Of a stretch of 7,575 bases of DNA, positions 1 to 7,575 are shown piece after piece (position 1 is the first letter of the stretch; every line of letters starts with the position of its first letter). The stretch is from an uncultured Curtobacterium sp. (GTDB lineage: Bacteria; Actinomycetota; Actinomycetes; Actinomycetales; Microbacteriaceae). The notes beneath the pieces are model-generated. The model was not told the DNA's origin and did not search any database. It was given only the letters and a program-made list of their open reading frames with translations. Location: the NCBI GenBank assembly GCA_913774725.1, contig CAJYIG010000190.1, forward strand, positions 1 to 7,575. The letters run 5' to 3'. The position numbers and the translations under genes were made by a program.

Positions 1-207
1 GGCACCGAGGTGATCCCGGACCCGAGCCGTCGAACCGAGAACCAGAACACCCACGCCGAGGTCGGCCGACGGGTGCCCGAGTCCGCAGCGGACCCGGGTC
101 GCCACGCAGCGACCGACCACGCGAGCACGACGCCGCAGACGAGCACGACGCCGCAGACGAGCACGACCCACCAGACGAGCACGACGCAGAAGGGGACCGA
201 GCAGTGA
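1..207 (+). CDS. argB: Acetylglutamate kinase, C-terminal end only (partial), with a low-complexity tail
   Basis: This is the 3' end of a gene that starts before the window; 68 codons and the TGA stop at 205-207 are visible. The first residues, GTEVIP, match the usual end of ArgB (members of this family close with a GTG/T-K/E-V-type strand). Gene order, directly upstream of argD and argF, supports the call. ArgB phosphorylates N-acetylglutamate with ATP in the cytoplasm, the second step of arginine synthesis, and is commonly feedback-inhibited by arginine. Normal ArgB proteins end within a few residues of this strand. Here about 60 more residues follow, rich in Arg, Glu, Pro and then Ser/Thr/Gln, ending in a four-copy hexapeptide repeat of TSTTPQ type. 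The tail looks disordered. The stop overlaps the argD start by 4 nt (GTGA), suggesting coupled translation. The kinase core itself is outside the window, so identity rests on the last residues and on context. Confidence 0.75.
   Translation, partial: GTEVIPDPSRRTENQNTHAEVGRRVPESAADPGRHAATDHASTTPQTSTTPQTSTTHQTSTTQKGTEQ
121..192 (+). repeat. Four-copy 18-nt tandem repeat inside the argB tail
   Basis: Four consecutive 18-nt units (121-138, 139-156, 157-174, 175-192) lie in frame and encode ASTTPQ, TSTTPQ, TSTTHQ and TSTTQK. Units 1 and 2 differ by one position; units 3 and 4 have diverged at their 3' ends. Because the period is a multiple of three, copy-number change would not break the frame. 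The array ends only 11 nt before the argD start, and the last unit runs into the AAGGGGA ribosome binding site of argD (190-196). Confidence 0.9.
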
Positions 208-1427
208 GCACCGAGACGCAGACCCAGACCTGGAACGACCGGTTCGGGGCGTCGCTCATGCGATCCCTGACCCCGCCGAAGATCATGCTCGACCACGGCC
301 AGGGCTGCCGCGTGTGGGACGTCGACGGCAACGAGTACCTCGACTTCCTGGCGGGCATCGCCGTGAACTCCCTCGGCCACGCCCACCCGGCGCTCGTCGA
401 GGCCGTGGCCGACCAGGCCGCGAAGCTCGTGCACGTGTCGAACTACTTCGCGACGCCGCCGCAGCTCGAGCTCGCCGAGCGCCTGAAGCGCATCACCGGG
501 GCCGGCGACGCGGGTCGCGTGTACTTCGGCAACTCCGGCGCCGAGGCGAACGAGGCCGCGTTCAAGCTCGCGCGGCTGAACAAGGGTGCCGACGGTCGGA
601 AGACCCGCATCCTCGCGCTCAAGCAGGGCTTCCACGGCCGCACGATGGGCGCGCTCGCACTCACCGGCAAGCCCGCGCTGCAGGAGGACTTCCTGCCGAT
701 GGTCCCCGGTGTCGAGCACGTCGACTCGACCGTCGAGGCACTCGAGTCGGCGATCGACGACACCGTCGCCGCGCTGATCCTCGAGCCGATCAAGGGCGAG
801 GCCGGCGTGGTCGACCTGCCCGAGGGCTTCCTGCTCGCCGCGCGGCGCCTGACCGAGGAGCACGGTGCGCTGTTCATCCTCGACGAGATCCAGACCGGTG
901 TCGGTCGGACCGGCAACTGGTTCACCTTCCAGGGCCACGGCTTCACCCCGGACGCCGTGACGATCGCGAAGGGCATCGCCGGCGGGTTCCCGATCGGCGC
1001 CCTCGTGACGTTCGGCTGGGCGTCCGAGTTGTTCTCGGCCGGTCAGCACGGCTCGACCTTCGGCGGCAACCCGCTCGGCACCCGCGTCGCGAACGCGGTG
1101 CTCGAGGAGATCGAACGCGCCGACCTGGTCGCCGGCGCGGTCACCAAGGGCGAGCGCATCCGTGCCGGCATCGCCGCCCTCGGTTCTCCGCTGGTGCACG
1201 AGGTCCGCGGCACGGGCCTGCTCGTCGGGGTCGGCCTGACCGCCCCCGTCGGCCCGGCCGTCAACGCCGCCGCCCTCGAGCGCGGCCTCATCATCAACGC
1301 CCCGAACGAGTCGAGCCTGCGCATCGCACCGCCGCTCGTCGTGACCGACGCCGAGATCGACGAGTTCGTGTCGATCCTCGGCCAGAGCCTCGCGGCCGTC
1401 GCCGCCGAGCAGGAGACCTCCGCATGA
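204..1427 (+). CDS. argD: Acetylornithine aminotransferase (407 aa)
   Basis: A PLP-dependent class-III aminotransferase that converts N-acetylglutamate semialdehyde plus glutamate to N-acetylornithine plus 2-oxoglutarate in the cytoplasm. Visible family marks: the cofactor phosphate loop GNSGAEANE (residues 109-117), LEPIKGE (193-199), LDEIQTGVGRTG with the PLP-ring aspartate D227 (226-237), the Schiff-base lysine K256 in TIAKGIAGGFPIGA, and STFGGNP (284-290). The length is normal for the family and the protein looks intact. The GTG start at 204 is chosen because AAGGGGA at 190-196 sits at good spacing and the start overlaps the argB stop by 4 nt. The 3' end overlaps argF as ATGA. In many bacteria ArgD also serves as succinyl-diaminopimelate aminotransferase in lysine synthesis; nothing in the sequence decides this. 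The class also contains ornithine and GABA aminotransferases, but the arg operon context makes ArgD by far the best call. Confidence 0.96.
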   Translation: MSTETQTQTWNDRFGASLMRSLTPPKIMLDHGQGCRVWDVDGNEYLDFLAGIAVNSLGHAHPALVEAVADQAAKLVHVSNYFATPPQLELAERLKRITGAGDAGRVYFGNSGAEANEAAFKLARLNKGADGRKTRILALKQGFHGRTMGALALTGKPALQEDFLPMVPGVEHVDSTVEALESAIDDTVAALILEPIKGEAGVVDLPEGFLLAARRLTEEHGALFILDEIQTGVGRTGNWFTFQGHGFTPDAVTIAKGIAGGFPIGALVTFGWASELFSAGQHGSTFGGNPLGTRVANAVLEEIERADLVAGAVTKGERIRAGIAALGSPLVHEVRGTGLLVGVGLTAPVGPAVNAAALERGLIINAPNESSLRIAPPLVVTDAEIDEFVSILGQSLAAVAAEQETSA

Positions 1428-2422
1428 CCCGCCACTTCCTCCGCGACGACGACCTGACCCAGGCCGAACAGTCCGCGATCCTCGACCTCGCCGCCCGGAT
1501 GAAGGGCGACCGCTGGGGCGAGAAGCCGCTGGCCGGCCCGCAGACCGTCGCGGTGATCTTCGACAAGTCGTCGACCCGCACGCGGGTGTCCTTCCACGTC
1601 GGCATCTCCGACCTCGGCGGGAGCCCGCTCGTGATCACGACGGCGAACAGCCAGCTCGGCGGCAAGGAGACCCCCTCGGACACCGCCCGCGTGCTCGAGC
1701 GCATGGTGTCCGCGATCGTGTGGCGCACCTACGCCCAGTCCGGGCTCGAGGAGATGGCGGCGGGCACCCGCGTGCCGGTCGTCAACGCGCTGTCCGACGA
1801 CTTCCACCCCTGCCAGCTCCTGGCGGACCTGCTCACCATCCGTGAGCACCGCGGCACGCTCGCCGGGCAGACCGTCGCCTTCGTCGGTGACGGCGCGTGC
1901 AACATGGCGCACTCGTACCTGCTCGCCGGCGCCACCGCGGGCATGCACGTCCGGGTCGCCGCTCCGGCTGCGTTCAGCCCCGACCCCCACGTCGTCGCCG
2001 ACGCCGAGCGTCGTGCCGCCGAGACCGGTGGGTCCGTCCTGGTCGTGACCGACCCGGTCGCCGCCGTCGCCGGCGCCGACGTCGTGGTCACGGACACGTG
2101 GGTGTCGATGGGCAAGGAGGACGAGAAGCAGGCACGACTCGACACCTTCGCGGGGTACCGCGTCGACGACGAGCTGATGGGGCACGCCGCCGACGACGCC
2201 GTGTTCATGCACTGCCTGCCAGCGGACCGCGGGTTCGAGGTGACCGCCGAGGTCATCGACGGGCCGCGGAGCATCATCTGGGACGAGGCGGAGAACCGCC
2301 TGCACGCGCAGAAGGCCCTGCTCGCCTGGCTCCTCGCCACGAACGCGACGGGCGGCCCGGCCACCGCGACCGCCTCGGCCACCGCGAGCATCGCGACCGC
2401 GGCGACCAGCCCGACCGCCTGA
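1424..2422 (+). CDS. argF: Ornithine carbamoyltransferase (332 aa)
   Basis: Transfers the carbamoyl group from carbamoyl phosphate to ornithine, giving citrulline. The carbamoyl-phosphate motif STRTR is at residues 50-54 and HPCQ at 128-131. The ornithine-binding aspartate/serine/methionine motif DTWVSMG is at 224-230, and HCLPADRG, with the active-site cysteine C264, is at 263-270. The loop usually read as NNM before the second domain is CNM here (C159-N160-M161); the Asn next to Met that contacts ornithine is kept. The ATG at 1424 overlaps the argD stop (ATGA), with AGGAG at 1411-1415 as its ribosome binding site. The catalytic domains end near residue 308. They are followed by a roughly 25-residue Ala/Thr-rich tail, making the protein longer than typical actinobacterial ArgF of about 305-310 residues. 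The presence of the ornithine motif rules out aspartate carbamoyltransferase. Confidence 0.96.
   Translation: MTRHFLRDDDLTQAEQSAILDLAARMKGDRWGEKPLAGPQTVAVIFDKSSTRTRVSFHVGISDLGGSPLVITTANSQLGGKETPSDTARVLERMVSAIVWRTYAQSGLEEMAAGTRVPVVNALSDDFHPCQLLADLLTIREHRGTLAGQTVAFVGDGACNMAHSYLLAGATAGMHVRVAAPAAFSPDPHVVADAERRAAETGGSVLVVTDPVAAVAGADVVVTDTWVSMGKEDEKQARLDTFAGYRVDDELMGHAADDAVFMHCLPADRGFEVTAEVIDGPRSIIWDEAENRLHAQKALLAWLLATNATGGPATATASATASIATAATSPTA
2360..2395 (+). repeat. Two-copy imperfect 18-nt repeat in the argF tail
   Basis: GCCACCGCGA occurs at 2360-2369 and again at 2378-2387, giving an 18-nt period. The surrounding sequence to 2419 is built of related GCGACC/GCCACC words. It encodes the ATATASATASIATAATS part of the ArgF tail. 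The period is the same as that of the argB tail repeat, but the units are different. Confidence 0.6.
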
Positions 2423-2442
2423 CCGCACTCGACAGGAGTCCC

Positions 2443-5760
<3,318 letters not shown>

Positions 5761-5768
5761 CGGGGACG

Positions 5769-5805
5769 GGCCGCGCCTCCCGGCCGTCGTCACCGGCCCG
5801 CCGGT
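5769..5805 (+). other. Two short inverted repeats between the glycosylase and tyrS
   Basis: GGCCG (5769-5773) can pair with CGGCC (5781-5785), and ACCGG (5792-5796) with CCGGT (5801-5805) across a CCCG loop. No T-run follows either. They may act as a weak terminator for the arg unit or, for the second one, as a protein-binding palindrome lying in the promoter spacer of tyrS. Short GC-rich palindromes are expected by chance at this base composition, so support is limited. Confidence 0.3.
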
Positions 5806-5814
5806 CGCTACGAT
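5787..5814 (+). promoter_or_regulatory. Putative leaderless promoter of tyrS
   Basis: TACGAT at 5809-5814 is a good actinobacterial -10 hexamer (TANNNT). The tyrS GTG begins 6 nt after it, exactly where transcription would be expected to start. A weak -35 candidate, TCGTCA (4 of 6 matches to TTGACA), is at 5787-5792 with a 16-nt spacer. No Shine-Dalgarno-like sequence precedes the GTG. Leaderless mRNAs of this shape are common in actinobacteria. The transcription start is an inference. Confidence 0.65.
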
Positions 5815-5820
5815 GGTCCG

Positions 5821-7134
5821 GTGTCCAGCGCAACCGATCCCGATGTCCTGACACGCCAGCAGAACGACCCCACCTTCGCCTCGGTGTGGGACGAACTGCG
5901 CTGGCGCGGTCTGGTGCACGTCTCCACCGACGAGACGGCACTCCAGGAGGCCCTCGACGGCGGGACGGTCACGTACTACTGCGGGTTCGACCCGACCGCA
6001 CCGTCGCTGCACTGCGGCAACCTGCTGCAGCTGCTCACGATGCGGCGGCTGCAGCTCGCCGGGCACAGGCCGCTCGCGCTCGTCGGCGGTTCCACCGGGC
6101 TCATCGGCGACCCGCGACCGACCGCGGAACGAACCCTGAACACCCCGGAGACCGTCGCCGAGTGGGTGAACCGGCTGCAGGCGCAGGTGTCCCGGTTCCT
6201 CAGCCCCGACGGCGAGAACGGCGTCCGGCTCGTCAACAACCTCGACTGGACGGCGCCGCTGTCCGCCATCGACTTCCTGCGTGACATCGGCAAGTACTTC
6301 CGCGTGAACACGATGCTGAAGAAGGACGCCGTCGCCGCGCGGTTGAACTCCGACGCGGGGATCAGCTACACGGAGTTCAGCTACCAGATCCTGCAGGGTC
6401 TGGACTACCGCGAGCTGTACCGGCAGTACGGCTGCACGCTGCAGACCGGTGGCTCCGACCAGTGGGGCAACCTGACCTCGGGCACGGAACTGATCCGGCG
6501 CACCGAGGGTGTCGCCGTGCACGCGCTCGGCACCCCGCTCATCACGAACTCGGACGGTACGAAGTTCGGCAAGAGCGAGGGCAACGCGATCTGGCTCGAC
6601 GCCGAGATGACCTCGCCGTACGCCTTCTACCAGTTCTGGCTCAACCCGGCGGATGCCGACGTGGTCGCCCGGCTCCGGGAGTTCACCTTCCTCGACCGCG
6701 CGGAGATCGGGCGGCTCGAGCAGGCGGTGGCCGACGAGCCGTTCCGTCGCGAGGCCCAGCGCACCCTGGCGTCCGAGGTCACCTCGCTGGTGCACGGAGC
6801 GGCGGCGACCCAGGCGGCGATCGACGCCTCGGCGGCGCTGTTCGGGAACGGCGACCTGGCCGCGCTCGACGCGGCGACCCTGCGTGCCGCGGTCGCCGAG
6901 CTGCCCGGGACGGTGTCGCTCCCCGGCGACGCCGACGTCGCTCGCGCCCTCGTCGACACCGGCCTCGTGAAGTCGCTCGGCGAAGCGCGCCGTGCGGTCG
7001 ACCAGGGCGGTGTGTACGTGAACAACGTCCGCGCCGACGACACGACCGCACAGCTCGCAGGCCTCGCGTTGCCCGGGGGAGTCGTCGTGCTCCGCCGCGG
7101 CAAGAAGACCCTCGCCGGCGTGACGCTCGGCTGA
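5821..7134 (+). CDS. tyrS: Tyrosyl-tRNA synthetase (437 aa)
   Basis: Class-I aminoacyl-tRNA synthetase that charges tRNA-Tyr with tyrosine using ATP. The tyrosine pocket YCGFDPTAPS is at residues 53-62, followed by GGSTGLIGDP (89-98), YTEFSYQILQGLDY (183-196), GGSDQWGN (210-217) and the KMSKS-type loop KFGKS (248-252). A C-terminal S4 RNA-binding domain occupies roughly 368-430 (VSLPGD...ARRAVDQGGVYVNN...). Length and domain order match the bacterial TyrRS family. The class-I HIGH motif reads HCGN (64-67): the first His is kept and the last is Asn. The position equivalent to Thr51 of Bacillus stearothermophilus TyrRS is Gln70. The GTG start is chosen because the conserved N-terminus follows directly and a -10 element sits 6 nt upstream; there is no ribosome binding site. 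A strong hairpin terminator follows 22 nt after the stop. Confidence 0.96.
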   Translation: MSSATDPDVLTRQQNDPTFASVWDELRWRGLVHVSTDETALQEALDGGTVTYYCGFDPTAPSLHCGNLLQLLTMRRLQLAGHRPLALVGGSTGLIGDPRPTAERTLNTPETVAEWVNRLQAQVSRFLSPDGENGVRLVNNLDWTAPLSAIDFLRDIGKYFRVNTMLKKDAVAARLNSDAGISYTEFSYQILQGLDYRELYRQYGCTLQTGGSDQWGNLTSGTELIRRTEGVAVHALGTPLITNSDGTKFGKSEGNAIWLDAEMTSPYAFYQFWLNPADADVVARLREFTFLDRAEIGRLEQAVADEPFRREAQRTLASEVTSLVHGAAATQAAIDASAALFGNGDLAALDAATLRAAVAELPGTVSLPGDADVARALVDTGLVKSLGEARRAVDQGGVYVNNVRADDTTAQLAGLALPGGVVVLRRGKKTLAGVTLG

Positions 7135-7155
7135 CCCGCCCACCCCCGCTGCACC

Positions 7156-7189
7156 CGGTGCCCGGTCTCCCGACGGAGGCCGGGCACCG
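7156..7189 (+). terminator. Strong hairpin terminator after tyrS
   Basis: Positions 7156-7170 pair with 7175-7189 across the tetraloop CGAC (7171-7174). This gives 15 continuous base pairs with one G-U wobble (7166 with 7179). It begins 22 nt after the tyrS stop. There is no T-run after it, which is usual for intrinsic terminators in high-GC actinobacteria. It should separate tyrS from the rRNA operon promoters that follow. Confidence 0.88.
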
Positions 7190-7250
7190 CTGCGTCCGCT
7201 GGGTGCCGGCGTGCAGTTGCAGAGTGCGACACGCCCGGACGACGGCCCGG

Positions 7251-7280
7251 TTGGCGCTCCCCGCCGTCGCTGCGTAGAGT
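7251..7280 (+). promoter_or_regulatory. rRNA operon promoter P1
   Basis: TTGGCG (7251-7256) and TAGAGT (7275-7280) are separated by 18 nt, a good match to vegetative sigma-factor promoters in actinobacteria. Transcription would begin near 7287. Its place between the tyrS terminator and the rRNA leader supports the call. The upstream region is GC-rich with no A/T-rich UP element. Confidence 0.75.
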
Positions 7281-7382
7281 TCTTACTCGTCACCCCAAAG
7301 GTGCGGCGGAGCGGCTGGAGCGAGAGCCCAGAGCCTGCCGGCCTCAAGCGGGACCATCCTCCACCGAAGTTCAGATCAGGCC

Positions 7383-7411
7383 TTGTGCTCGATCGCTTCG
7401 ACGCTTAGGAT
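7383..7411 (+). promoter_or_regulatory. rRNA operon promoter P2
   Basis: TTGTGC (7383-7388) and TAGGAT (7406-7411) are separated by 17 nt. The start would be near 7418, about 130 nt downstream of the P1 start. Tandem promoters are common in front of rRNA operons. The CTTCGACGCTTAGGATGA context is unlike the coding sequence around it. Confidence 0.7.
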
Positions 7412-7486
7412 GACTACTCCACCGGCCCTCTCCTACGGGATGAGCCACAGGACTCCGGTCCGACGAGTTGCCGGTGACACCAAGAA

Positions 7487-7534
7487 CACCATGCCCCTCT
7501 GGCGGAGCTCCTTCTGGGAGTCGAGTGGGGGGTG
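7487..7534 (+). other. Imperfect leader stem (boxB-like) just before boxA
   Basis: CACC (7487-7490) pairs with GGTG (7531-7534), and CCCC (7494-7497) with GGGG (7527-7530). CT (7499-7500) pairs with AG (7524-7525) after a mismatch. An inner hairpin CTCC/GGAG (7508-7511 with 7517-7520) can form inside. A stem directly before boxA is the usual position of boxB in rRNA leaders. The pairing is by eye only. Confidence 0.4.
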
Positions 7535-7540
7535 CGTCTG

Positions 7541-7559
7541 GTCCTTGAGAACTCAACAG
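7541..7559 (+). promoter_or_regulatory. boxA-like antitermination element of the rRNA leader
   Basis: The sequence GTCCTTGAGAACTCAACAG closely resembles, as I recall them, the boxA regions that actinobacteria carry both before 16S and before 23S (mycobacterial form TTTGAGAACTCAATAG). In known systems boxA RNA is bound by NusB/S10 (NusE) and lets RNA polymerase read through Rho-sensitive rRNA. Its distance from the two promoters fits a 16S leader. Confidence 0.75.
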
Positions 7560-7575
7560 CGTGCACATTGTCAAT

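Larger units (their letters stand above)
7287..7575 (+). other. Leader of an rRNA operon (5' end of the pre-rRNA; the rRNA gene itself is outside the window)
   Basis: From the presumed P1 start to the right edge there is no credible coding sequence. Base composition falls and codon bias vanishes. The stretch contains a second promoter, an imperfect stem around 7487-7534 and a boxA-like antitermination element at 7541-7559, the typical contents of a 16S leader. The end of the window (GTGCACATTGTCAAT) would lie somewhat upstream of the mature 16S 5' end. The 16S gene itself is not visible; its presence downstream is an inference. Confidence 0.75.

Noticed and set aside
121..192. The 18-nt repeats as a CRISPR array
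   Set aside because: Units are short, contiguous, without spacers and in frame with the argB tail.
314..1423. Upstream extension of the argF frame inside argD
   Set aside because: The extension is an Arg-rich shadow of argD. The real argF start is ATG 1424, with AGGAG at 1411-1415 and homology starting there.
1897..2442. Upstream extension of the argG-like frame inside argF
   Set aside because: Arg-rich shadow of argF; GTG 2443 has a ribosome binding site and the family-like N-terminus begins there.
7217..7245. Possible third promoter starting with TTGCAG
   Set aside because: No acceptable -10 hexamer at 16-19 nt spacing (CGACGG at the expected place).
7211..7408. Small plus-strand open frame (65 codons) before the rRNA leader
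   Set aside because: It overlaps the P1 promoter, has no ribosome binding site and shows no codon bias; the area is better explained by rRNA control signals.

Overview
The window looks like chromosome from a high-GC actinobacterium. The evidence is strong G/C bias at third codon positions, tightly packed genes with 4-nt stop/start overlaps, GTG starts, the arginine gene order argB-argD-argF-(argG-like)-argH followed by a methylpurine glycosylase and tyrS, and an rRNA leader with an actinobacterial boxA-like element. A member of the Microbacteriaceae (for example a Curtobacterium-like organism) is my best guess. That is an inference from gene order and sequence style, not from a search.

Layout, all on the + strand. 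1-207 is the 3' end of argB, which carries an unusual Ser/Thr/Gln-rich repeat tail. 204-1427 is argD, 1424-2422 is argF, and 2443-3546 is a divergent argininosuccinate-synthase-like gene. 3620-5068 is argH, and 5065-5760 is a 3-methyladenine DNA glycosylase coupled to argH by an ATGA overlap. 5821-7134 is tyrS, probably on its own leaderless promoter. 7156-7189 is a strong terminator hairpin. 7251-7575 holds two tandem promoters and the leader of an rRNA operon whose first rRNA gene lies just past the right edge.

The arg genes form one transcription unit for the second half of arginine synthesis: N-acetylglutamate phosphorylation (ArgB), transamination (ArgD), ornithine to citrulline (ArgF), and argininosuccinate to arginine plus fumarate (ArgH). 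The step between citrulline and argininosuccinate should be done by ArgG. The protein encoded at that operon position keeps the ArgG fold and C-terminal oligomerisation region. However, it has lost the ATP P-loop, the aspartate/citrulline loop and a central segment. It is therefore probably a non-catalytic relic or a repurposed paralogue, and a genuine argG should lie elsewhere in the genome. This is the most interesting feature of the window.

The argR regulator gene found between argF and argG in mycobacteria and corynebacteria is absent here. Short tandem repeats cluster at several gene junctions (argB tail, argF tail, the argG-like/argH spacer). The last part is a compact switch from the tyrS terminator to rRNA transcription signals within about 100 bases.
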